The notes under the pieces were generated by a model that did not search any database, had not been told where the DNA came from, and saw nothing but the letters and a program-made list of their open reading frames with translations. DNA of 64,000 nucleotides, from NCBI GenBank assembly GCA_012519695.1, contig JAAYPT010000048.1, positions 1-64,000 of the forward strand. Reading direction: 5' to 3'. A program made the translations under genes and the position numbers. Each line of letters opens with the position of its first letter. The first letter of the stretch is position 1. Shown here piece after piece: positions 52,628 through 60,266 of the stretch. This DNA is from Clostridiales bacterium. GTDB lineage: Bacteria; Bacillota; Clostridia; Lachnospirales; Lachnospiraceae.

Positions 52628-53323
52628 ATGAGTCAGCTTCATATGATGGTTACGATTACCAATCGTAATCTTACGAAAAAGTTTGTACATTTTTATAAAG
52701 AAAAAGGACTGGATGTTTCCGGTGTTACCGTAGGAATGGGAACAGCGGCCAGTGAAATCTTAGATTATTTTGGCTTAGAAGGAACGGAAAAAAGTGTATT
52801 ATTTCATGTTGTTACCAATGAGAAGTGGCGAGAAGTAAAGTATGATTTGCAACAGAAAATGCAGATTGATTTACCGGGAATGGGAATTGCGTTTTTAGTG
52901 CCATTAAGTAGTATTGGTGGAAAAAAGGCACTGAATTATCTGCTAAGTGGACAAAAATTTGTAAAAGAGGAGGAATCCACATTGAAGGAAACAAAATATG
53001 AACTTTTAGTTGCAATCGCAAATCAGGGATATACAGAACTTGTTATGGATGCAGCTCGCCAGGTGCATGCAGCAGGAGGAACGGTAATCCATGCCAAGGG
53101 AACCGGAACAGAAAAAGCAGAGAAATTCCTTGGTGTTACCCTGGTTGCAGAAAAAGAAATGGTATTTATCGTAGTAAAAAGCGAGCAAAAAAATGAAATT
53201 ATGAAAGCGATTATGGAAAAAGCAGGTTTAGAAAGCAAGGCAAAAGCCATTGTATTCTCCCTTCCTGTGTCGGCAACTGCGGGAATGCGTTTGATGGAGG
53301 AAACAGTAGAGGAAGAATTGTAA
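52628..53323 (+). CDS. Tandem PII-like regulatory protein
   Basis: A 231-residue soluble protein with two ferredoxin-like PII/GlnB folds: residues about 1-105 (starting SQLHMMVTITNRNLTKKFVH) and about 118-225 (starting TKYELLVAIANQGYTELVMD, with AAGGTVIHAKGTGTEKAEKF and VFIVVKSEQKNEIMKAIME). PII proteins sense metabolites such as ATP, ADP, 2-oxoglutarate or cAMP and control transporters. The link with the DUF1538 gene suggests it gates that protein. Fused tandem copies are uncommon for PII. Confidence 0.8.
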   Translation: MSQLHMMVTITNRNLTKKFVHFYKEKGLDVSGVTVGMGTAASEILDYFGLEGTEKSVLFHVVTNEKWREVKYDLQQKMQIDLPGMGIAFLVPLSSIGGKKALNYLLSGQKFVKEEESTLKETKYELLVAIANQGYTELVMDAARQVHAAGGTVIHAKGTGTEKAEKFLGVTLVAEKEMVFIVVKSEQKNEIMKAIMEKAGLESKAKAIVFSLPVSATAGMRLMEETVEEEL

Positions 53324-53473
53324 TAATTGTACTAAGATTGGAACAAGGAAAGGTGCAAAACCGGTTGTAAAAAATTCCCATATGTGTTAATTTATTAACG
53401 AACGGTATTCTGGAAAGAAACTGTATCATTTTGATAGTGCCATCCCTTTTGGTTCATGCAGTAATGTAGAAGA

Positions 53474-54357
53474 ATGAAATGGAGGCGAATACATATTAAC
53501 ATAGGAATTATAGGTGCCGGACGAGTAGGTACTACCATGGGCAAGTATATTATCGCTCATGGTGGGAAAATACAGGGATTCTATAGTAGAACCATAGAAC
53601 ATGCGAAAGAAGCGGCACAGTTTTGCAACACAAATTATTTTAAGGATTTAGACTCACTGATTGAAGTAAGCGATACCCTTTTTATTACTACGAGTGATGG
53701 AGCAATAAAAAACGTATGGGATTGCATTGCGGCAAAGAATGTGAAGGGCAAAGTCATCTGCCACTTTAGTGGCTCATTATCAAGTGATATTTTTTCAAAT
53801 AAGGAGAGCGCAGGCGTTGTGGCTTGTTCTGTCCATCCAATTTATGCGTTCAGTAATAAATTCACAGCTTACCAGAACTTAACAGAAGCATTGTTTACCG
53901 TAGAGGGAGATTCCGAAGCGTTGAGCCGTATGCAGGAATTATTTGCAATATTGCCGAATCGGGTGGTGTCAATTCCAACTGAGACAAAGGGAAAGTACCA
54001 TGCAGCAGCCAGTGTAGCCAGCAATCAGTTGACAGGACTTTTATGGATGGCAATTGAATTGTTAAAAGAAACCGGGATTACAAAAAAACGGCATATGAGA
54101 TGTTAGAGCCATTGGTAAAAAACAGTGTAAACAGTATTTTTTCCAATGGATGTAAGGAAGCCTTAACAGGTCCAATCGAGCGAAATGACTTAGAAACGGT
54201 GAAAAAACATCTTGCAGCGTTAGAGAATAACGCTTTGTGGAATCAGGCATATCAGGCAAATGGAAAATTAGTGTTAGAAGTTGCTAAGGAGAAAAATCCC
54301 AAATGCGATTATCAAAAAATGCAACAGCTATTTCAGGAAGATGTTAAGAGGAAGTAA
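53474..54357 (+). pseudogene. Rossmann-fold DUF2520 reductase (PanG-like), frameshifted at an A7 tract
   Basis: The first frame has an N-terminal dinucleotide fold (NIGIIGAGRVGTTM), then GFYSRTIEHAKEAA, TTSDGAIKNVW, FSGSLSSD and VHPIYAFSNK, all typical of DUF2520 proteins. It leaves the frame at an A7 run (about 54079-54085) and resumes one base back in the frame that ends at 54357. Restoring the frame gives GITKKTAYEMLEPLVK, so one A seems lost. The start is also odd: GGAGGCG lies inside the 53474 frame, and the codon placed well for it is ATT at 53495 (NIGIIGAG). The next genes are panB, panC and panD, so this is probably a ketopantoate reductase like PanG. It may be inactive. Confidence 0.7.
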
Positions 54358-54375
54358 GTGAAAATTGGAGGAAAA

Positions 54376-55203
54376 ATGAAAAACACAGTAGTTACAATTC
54401 AACAGGCAAAAGAAAATGGAGAAAAACTTACCATGCTTACTGCGTATGACTATTCTACTGCAAAACTGATAGACGAAGCAGGTATCAATATGATTTTGGT
54501 AGGAGATTCTTTAGGAATGGTAGTATTAGGATACGAAGATACCTTATCTGTTACCATGGAAGATATGATTCATCATACTGCCGCAGTAGCAAGAGGTGCA
54601 AAAAATACATTTGTTGTAGCGGATATGCCATTTATGTCTTATCAGACATCTGTATATGATGCAGTAGTAAATGCAGGAAGATTGATGAAAGAAGGACGTG
54701 CACAGGCAGTAAAATTAGAAGGTGGTAAAGAAGTAGCAGAGCATATCAGAGCAATTACCAATGCTTCTATTCCGGTTGTGTCACACTTGGGATTAACCCC
54801 GCAGTCCTTAAATGCCTTTGGCGGATTTAAAGTGCAGGGAAAATCAGAAGAAGCAGCAAAAAAATTATTAGAAGATGCGTTGGCAGTAGAAGAAGCCGGT
54901 GCAGTAGCTGTTGTGTTAGAGTGTGTACCTGCAAAATTAGCAGAATTAATCAGTAAGAAATTAAGAATTCCAACCATTGGAATCGGAGCCGGTGCAGGAT
55001 GCGATGGACAGGTATTAGTATATCAGGATATGCTGGCAATGTTTAGTGACTTCAAACCGAAGTTTGTAAAACATTTTGCACAGATTGGAGAGCAGATGAA
55101 GGCAGCATTTGCAGCATATAGTGAAGAAGTAAAAAATGGGACATTCCCGGCAGCGGAGCATACTTTTAAAATAGATGATGAAGTAATCGAAAAACTGTAC
55201 TAA
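54376..55203 (+). CDS. panB: Ketopantoate hydroxymethyltransferase
   Basis: A 275-residue enzyme transferring a hydroxymethyl group to 2-oxoisovalerate. Segments [17 protein letters not shown], the Mg-binding [35 protein letters not shown] and [12 protein letters not shown] are typical. I use the ATG at 54376 after TGGAGGAAAA; the ORF extends upstream to a GTG at 54358 that has no ribosome site. First committed step of pantothenate synthesis. Confidence 0.95.
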   Translation: MKNTVVTIQQAKENGEKLTMLTAYDYSTAKLIDEAGINMILVGDSLGMVVLGYEDTLSVTMEDMIHHTAAVARGAKNTFVVADMPFMSYQTSVYDAVVNAGRLMKEGRAQAVKLEGGKEVAEHIRAITNASIPVVSHLGLTPQSLNAFGGFKVQGKSEEAAKKLLEDALAVEEAGAVAVVLECVPAKLAELISKKLRIPTIGIGAGAGCDGQVLVYQDMLAMFSDFKPKFVKHFAQIGEQMKAAFAAYSEEVKNGTFPAAEHTFKIDDEVIEKLY

Positions 55204-55273
55204 ATGTAAAAAGCAAATTTAGTATAGTCTCGGACAGGATATGAGAAATTTCAAGGTATAGGAGAAAGAAAAC

Positions 55274-56116
55274 ATGAAAATTATAACAACCATAGAAGAA
55301 TTACGACCAATTATAAAAGGATGGAAGAGAGAAGGGCTTACCGTTGGATTAGTGCCAACCATGGGATATCTTCATGACGGACATAAGAGCTTAATTGTAA
55401 AAGCGGTAGCGGAAAATGATAAAGTAGTAGTAAGTGATTTTGTAAATCCAACACAGTTTGGGGCAAACGAAGACTTATCCAGTTATCCAAGAGATATTGA
55501 AAGAGACGCAGCACTTTGTGAAGCAGCAGGAGCAGACATTATTTTCCATCCGGAACCGGAAGAAATGTATTATCCGGATAAATGTACCTTTGTGGATATG
55601 GATAAATTAACCAAAGGACTTTGTGGAAAAACAAGACCGGTACATTTTTCAGGTGTTTGTACAGTAGTTTCTAAATTATTCAATATTGTAACACCGGACA
55701 GAGCATACTTTGGACAAAAAGATGCACAGCAGTTAGCAGTGATTAAGCGTATGGTGCGTGATTTAAACTTTGATATTACAGTGGTAGGATGTCCAATCGT
55801 AAGAGAAGCAGATGGACTTGCATTAAGTTCCAGAAATACTTACTTAAGTGATACAGAACGAAAAGCAGCATTGATTTTAAATAAATCCCTCACAATTGGA
55901 AAAGAAATGATAGAAGCAGGAGAAAAGGATGCAGCAAAAGTACGAGAAGCTATCATTAAAAATATGGAAACAGAACCATTGGCAAAGGTAGATTATGTAG
56001 AAATCGTAGATAACGAGAATTTAGAGCCGGTACAGACCATAGACGTACCATGTTTAGTAGCAACAGCGGTATATATCGGAAAAACAAGATTAATTGATAA
56101 CTTTGTAACTGCCTAG
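55274..56116 (+). CDS. panC: Pantothenate synthetase
   Basis: A 280-residue ligase joining pantoate and beta-alanine with ATP. Its HIGH-like signature is PTMGYLHDGHKSLI, FVNPTQFGANEDL follows, and the KMSKS-like segment is GLALSSRNTYL. The length is standard. It lies between panB and panD, 70 bp after panB, and uses pantoate from the PanB/reductase steps. Confidence 0.96.
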   Translation: MKIITTIEELRPIIKGWKREGLTVGLVPTMGYLHDGHKSLIVKAVAENDKVVVSDFVNPTQFGANEDLSSYPRDIERDAALCEAAGADIIFHPEPEEMYYPDKCTFVDMDKLTKGLCGKTRPVHFSGVCTVVSKLFNIVTPDRAYFGQKDAQQLAVIKRMVRDLNFDITVVGCPIVREADGLALSSRNTYLSDTERKAALILNKSLTIGKEMIEAGEKDAAKVREAIIKNMETEPLAKVDYVEIVDNENLEPVQTIDVPCLVATAVYIGKTRLIDNFVTA

Positions 56117-56199
56117 AACATATCTAGAACAACAGAAGTAAAAAGTTAAAAAAGATAGAACAGAGCGGAATTGAGCTTATTGTTAGAAAGGAATAAAAA

Positions 56200-56586
56200 A
56201 TGTACTTAAAAATGTTAAAAGGAAAAATCCACCGTGCAATCGTAAAACAGGCGGAATTAAATTATGTAGGAAGTATTACCGTAGATCCGGAGCTTATGGC
56301 AGCGGCAGGAATTATGGAATATGAAAATGTTCAGATTGTAGATGTAGAAAATGGAAACAGATTTGAAACATATACTATTGCAGGAGAGCCGGGAAGTGGT
56401 ATGATATGTTTAAATGGTGCAGCGGCAAGACAGGTATTAACAGGTGACCATGTGATTATCATGGCATATGCACAGATGACACCGGAAGAAGCAGCACAAT
56501 TTCATCCACAGGTAGTATTTGTAGATGAAGAAAATAAAATAAAAAAGGTAACTACATATGAAAAACATGGACAAATTTCCATGTAA
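56200..56586 (+). CDS. panD: Aspartate 1-decarboxylase proenzyme
   Basis: A 128-residue pyruvoyl enzyme making beta-alanine from aspartate. The self-cleavage site is Gly24-Ser25 in NYVGSITVD; Ser25 becomes the pyruvoyl group. Conserved Tyr and Arg residues ([16 protein letters not shown]) are present. It supplies beta-alanine to PanC encoded upstream. Confidence 0.96.
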   Translation: MYLKMLKGKIHRAIVKQAELNYVGSITVDPELMAAAGIMEYENVQIVDVENGNRFETYTIAGEPGSGMICLNGAAARQVLTGDHVIIMAYAQMTPEEAAQFHPQVVFVDEENKIKKVTTYEKHGQISM

Positions 56587-56616
56587 AGGATAAATACAGA
56601 AAGGTAAGGGAAACTT

Positions 56617-57174
56617 ATGTTACAGGGAAAAACCGTATTACTTGCAGTATCAGGAGGAATTGCTGCTTATAAAATGCCAAATGTAGCCAGCATGTTAAAA
56701 AAATTAAATTGCAATGTGCATGTACTTATGACAGAAAATGCAACGAATTTTGCAACAGCAATTACCTTTGAAACATTAACAGGAAATAAATGTTTGATTG
56801 ATACTTTTGACCGAAATTTTGAATTTTCCGTAGAACATGTTTCCCTTGCAAAACAGGCAGATATTGTACTAATAGCTCCGGCAACGGCTGATATCATTGG
56901 AAAAATTGCCAATGGCATCGCAGATGACATGCTTACAACAACCGTAATGGCATGTAATTGTTCGAAACTTGTGGCACCGTCTATGAATCATAACATGTAC
57001 CATAATCCAATCGTGCAGGAAAATGTGCAAAAATTAGAAAAATTTGGTTATGATATAATAGCTCCGGAAGAGGGAATATTAGCAAATGGAGACAAGGGAA
57101 CAGGCAGAATGCCGTCAGAAGAGGTATTAGTAAAGGCTATTTGTGAAAAAATGGATAAAATTGGATTGAATTAA
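56617..57174 (+). CDS. coaC: Phosphopantothenoylcysteine decarboxylase, stand-alone
   Basis: A 185-residue flavoprotein of the HFCD family that decarboxylates phosphopantothenoylcysteine to phosphopantetheine. AVSGGIAAYKMPN, EHVSLAKQADIVLIAPATAD with the catalytic His, and APSMNHNMYHNPIV are present. It ends where the fused CoaB ligase domain usually begins, so only the CoaC half is encoded here; CoaB must come from elsewhere. It is a natural end to the pan operon, taking pantothenate on to CoA. Confidence 0.9.
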   Translation: MLQGKTVLLAVSGGIAAYKMPNVASMLKKLNCNVHVLMTENATNFATAITFETLTGNKCLIDTFDRNFEFSVEHVSLAKQADIVLIAPATADIIGKIANGIADDMLTTTVMACNCSKLVAPSMNHNMYHNPIVQENVQKLEKFGYDIIAPEEGILANGDKGTGRMPSEEVLVKAICEKMDKIGLN

Positions 57175-57209
57175 CAAAAAATGTTAACAAAATGTACATT
57201 TTTTGTTAA
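57171..57209. terminator. 14-bp inverted repeat after coaC, terminator or operator
   Basis: TTAACAAAAAATGT (57171-57184) pairs perfectly with ACATTTTTTGTTAA (57196-57209) around an 11-base loop. It covers the coaC stop. The run of T is inside the arm, so it could end transcription, or serve as an operator for the next gene. It resembles, but does not match, the Rex site TTGTTAA-N4-TTAACAA. Confidence 0.55.
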
Positions 57210-57291
57210 TGCTGTCTAAACAAAAGTTGGTTATACTATAATTACAAGAAAAGTAATTGTACAAAACTAACAGCAAAGGTGGCGACAGCAT

Positions 57292-58476
57292 ATGAGAAAA
57301 AATACAGCAACATTTTTAAAATATAGTGTAGTTTTAGCAGTAATAACGGCGGCATGGTGGCTCCTTTTTGCAGGAGGCAAAATCAGTGCAGTCGTTTCCT
57401 TTTTTTATCGCTTAGAACAAACATCCTCTGTTGATAATATTACCAGTACAGATTATCGTTATAATAAAGAATTTGAACAAACTTTAAACCGCTATAGAAC
57501 TTTTAAGAGCATGTATCAGGAAGAATATTCCAGTGCAATTCCGGGATTAGCTGCAACGGATGTTATGGGAAGTATCAGCAATCAAATGGTTCCACAGGGA
57601 ATTTGTGTGGCAAAGGATTATATGTTAGTGACTGCTTATGATAGTTCAGGAGCTAATTCTGTAATGTATGTATTATCAAATAAAAATCCTCAAAATCGTC
57701 AGTTGTTGACTACAATCGTACTTCCGGATGCAAATCATGTAGGTGGAGTTGCTTTCGATGGAGAACGAGTTTGGATTGCAAAAAGCACCACTCGTAAATG
57801 TAGTGTAATTGATTATGATGTAATTGAAACAGCAGTAAATACATCAAAAGGCAGTTATTTTTTGGATAATTATACACAAAATGTAGATTGCGGAGCAGTA
57901 GCATCCTTTATTGAATACCATAACAATCGTATTTGGGTAGGAACTTATTCCAACAGAACCAGTGGAATGGGAACTTTACGAAGTTATGATATTGTAGAAG
58001 GAGATGAGTTACAACTTGTAAAACAGGAACAAATTTCTATTCCCGGATTTGCAAATGGCGTTTCCTTTATGGAATGTGACGGAAAAACCTATATGGCAGT
58101 ATCTACCTCTCAGGGAAGATATTTTCATTCTGATATATATTTTTATCAGGTGGTAAAAGACCTTAACAGTGATGGAAATTTATACTATAACTACAATTCC
58201 TGCAAATTCCCGCCAATGGCAGAAGAATTTGTATGTGATGGAACCAATACCTATTTTCTGTTTGAATCCTCTGCAACATGTTACAGCACAGATAAATACA
58301 CCGGTTGCAGTTATCCGGTAGATCGTATATGTGCAATCTCCACGCTGGAGTTATTCGGAAACAATAATGGTCTTGCCTATGTAAAAGTACAAGGAGAATT
58401 ACCTGCTATTTCTAACAATGGAATGGAAAATGCTTCTTATCAGGACCCAAAACATTATTGGAGAATGTATGTATAG
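57292..58476 (+). CDS. Secreted beta-propeller-like protein of unknown function
   Basis: A 394-residue protein with an N-terminal membrane anchor or signal segment (about 9-28, YSVVLAVITAAWWLLFAGG). The rest has repeated blade-like strands: VPQGICVAKDYMLVTAYD, VGGVAFDGERVWIAKS, IEYHNNRIWVGTYS and NGVSFMECDGKTYMAVST. Such text suggests a lipoprotein-free extracellular propeller, as in NHL or YncE-type proteins. No catalytic motif is recognised. It seems to start its own transcript between the coaC repeat and the ATG. Confidence 0.6.
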   Translation: MRKNTATFLKYSVVLAVITAAWWLLFAGGKISAVVSFFYRLEQTSSVDNITSTDYRYNKEFEQTLNRYRTFKSMYQEEYSSAIPGLAATDVMGSISNQMVPQGICVAKDYMLVTAYDSSGANSVMYVLSNKNPQNRQLLTTIVLPDANHVGGVAFDGERVWIAKSTTRKCSVIDYDVIETAVNTSKGSYFLDNYTQNVDCGAVASFIEYHNNRIWVGTYSNRTSGMGTLRSYDIVEGDELQLVKQEQISIPGFANGVSFMECDGKTYMAVSTSQGRYFHSDIYFYQVVKDLNSDGNLYYNYNSCKFPPMAEEFVCDGTNTYFLFESSATCYSTDKYTGCSYPVDRICAISTLELFGNNNGLAYVKVQGELPAISNNGMENASYQDPKHYWRMYV

Positions 58477-58526
58477 AAAAAAGCCCTGAAATGTGTTATG
58501 CTATAAATAATAGGAGGGTATGGGAT

Positions 58527-58973
58527 ATGGAAAATAAGATTCGTCTTGCAGATATTTATATTAAAATTTACAATAAGCGGTCACTGACTATGGATGATTT
58601 GACTTTTTTAGCAAAGTATGATCCGGAATGTTTTGCCAAGACTTGTCAGAATCTTGTGTATAACATTCCGGAGACAAAGGAATTGTTGAAACCGGAAGAA
58701 ACGCAAAAAGAGGTGAAGGAAAATCTTTCGGAAGAAACAGAAGTTCCAGCCGGTGAGCCGGTGGTGCTGAAAAGAGAGAGTATGGAGCAGATTTTGGATA
58801 ATTTGCGAAAAATGGATATGAAAGAGCTCCCAATTCAAGAGGTGAAAACGGAAAAAGTGAAGAATTTACTGGGAAGTCTTTACATGGAAAAGCTGTTTCC
58901 ACACAACGATAGAGAGCAGTATTTTAATATGGAAAAAGAGCAGGAAGAATCGAAGTTCAATAAAAAAGCATAA
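58527..58973 (+). CDS. Hypothetical small acidic protein
   Basis: A 148-residue cytoplasmic protein. The N-terminal ~60 residues (KIRLADIYIKIYNKRSLTMD, FLAKYDPECFAKTC) are helical; the middle is very charged and proline- and glutamate-rich (KPEETQKEVKENLSEETE); the end is helical. No family is recognised. The ATG at 58527 follows GGAGGGTATGGG, so the longer frame from 58458 was dropped. It follows the propeller gene by 50 bp. Confidence 0.6.
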   Translation: MENKIRLADIYIKIYNKRSLTMDDLTFLAKYDPECFAKTCQNLVYNIPETKELLKPEETQKEVKENLSEETEVPAGEPVVLKRESMEQILDNLRKMDMKELPIQEVKTEKVKNLLGSLYMEKLFPHNDREQYFNMEKEQEESKFNKKA

Positions 58974-59002
58974 AATTGGAAGAATTTTGTATAAAAAAAC
59001 AG

Positions 59003-59031
59003 TTGAAAAAAAATGCTGGTTATGGTAGAAT
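59003..59031 (+). promoter_or_regulatory. Promoter of the carAB operon
   Basis: TTGAAA (59003-59008), 17-bp spacer and TAGAAT (59026-59031). Confidence 0.65.
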
Positions 59032-59037
59032 TTTTAC

Positions 59038-59195
59038 AATTTAGGCATACTATGTGTGCGCCTATACATTTATAATAGGAAGAAGCACAAATAAACAAGT
59101 ATGTTAGAACCCTTATGAAAAAAAAGAATCCCTCTTTTTTTTTGTAAAAAATTAGGTGACATAAGAGATTCATATAGAAAGGGCAAGGTAAATAA
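59038..59195 (+). promoter_or_regulatory. carAB leader with hairpins
   Basis: The ~158-nt untranslated leader holds an AGGC...GCCT hairpin near 59043-59063 and a possible AAAAAAAGA...TCTTTTTTTT stem-loop with a run of T at about 59120-59145, which could stop transcription early. It may be a pyrimidine- or arginine-linked attenuator; no PyrR-type anti-antiterminator was recognised. Confidence 0.4.
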
Positions 59196-60266
59196 ATGAA
59201 AGCATTTCTAATATTGGAAGATGGAACGGTGCTTGAAGGGACAAGCATTGGTTCTACAAAAGAAATCATTAGCGAAATCGTTTTTAACACGTCAATGACG
59301 GGTTATCTAGAGGTCTTAACAGACCCATCTTATGCTGGACAGGCAGTAGTCATGACATATCCGTTAATTGGAAATTACGGTATCACACCAGATGTGGAAT
59401 CTGAAAAGCCATGGCCGGATGGATATATTGTAAGAGAATTATCCAGAATGCCAAGCAATTTCCGTTGTGAAGGAACCATTCAGGACTTTTTGAAAAAGCA
59501 TGACATTCCTGGAATTGCAGGAATTGATACAAGAGCATTAACAAAGATTCTCCGTGAAAAGGGAACTATGAATGGTATGATTACTACCAATGAAAATTAC
59601 AACGTTGACGAGATTATTTCAAAATTAAAAGAATATACCACAGGAAATGTTGTAGATAAGGTAACATGTAAAGAATCTTCCAAGTTAAGCGGAAAAGGAA
59701 AAAAGGTTGCACTGTTAGACTTGGGTGCAAAGAAGAATATTGCCCGTTCTTTAAACCAGCGTGGTTGTGATGTGACGATATATCCGGCACATACCAGCGC
59801 AGAAGAAATTTTGGCATCGAATCCAGATGGAATTATGTTAAGTAATGGACCTGGAGATCCAAAGGAATGTACTGAGATTATAAAAGAAATTAAGAAATTA
59901 TATGATTCAGAAGTTCCGATTTTTGCTATTTGCTTAGGACATCAGTTGATGGCATTAGCAACCGGAGCAGATACTCATAAGATGAAATACGGACATCGTG
60001 GTGGAAACCATCCGGTTAAGGATTTAGAGACAGGAAGAGTATATATTTCCTCTCAGAACCACGGATATGTAGTAGATACTGACAATCTTGATCCAAAGGT
60101 AGCAGTTCCTGCGTTTATCAATGTAAATGATGGAACTAACGAAGGATTAAAATATACAGGTAAGAATATTTTTACCGTACAGTTTCATCCGGAAGCATGT
60201 CCGGGACCACAGGATAGTGGATACTTATTTGACAGATTTATCAATATGATGGGAGGGAACCAGTAA
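59196..60266 (+). CDS. carA: Carbamoyl-phosphate synthase small subunit
   Basis: A 356-residue glutamine amidotransferase that hydrolyses glutamine and feeds ammonia to CarB. The N-terminal domain (about 1-170) starts MKAFLILEDGTVLEGTSIG and has FNTSMTGYLEVLTDPSYAG. The class I GATase domain has the nucleophile in IFAICLGHQLMAL, and His-Glu in VQFHPEACPGP. The stop overlaps the carB start by one base (TAATG), so expression is coupled. Confidence 0.96.
   Translation: MKAFLILEDGTVLEGTSIGSTKEIISEIVFNTSMTGYLEVLTDPSYAGQAVVMTYPLIGNYGITPDVESEKPWPDGYIVRELSRMPSNFRCEGTIQDFLKKHDIPGIAGIDTRALTKILREKGTMNGMITTNENYNVDEIISKLKEYTTGNVVDKVTCKESSKLSGKGKKVALLDLGAKKNIARSLNQRGCDVTIYPAHTSAEEILASNPDGIMLSNGPGDPKECTEIIKEIKKLYDSEVPIFAICLGHQLMALATGADTHKMKYGHRGGNHPVKDLETGRVYISSQNHGYVVDTDNLDPKVAVPAFINVNDGTNEGLKYTGKNIFTVQFHPEACPGPQDSGYLFDRFINMMGGNQ

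Noticed and set aside
57171-57209. Rex redox-repressor site
   Set aside because: The arms read TTAACAAAAAATGT and ACATTTTTTGTTAA, not TTGTTAA-N4-TTAACAA; only part of the consensus is present, so I list it as a terminator or unknown operator.
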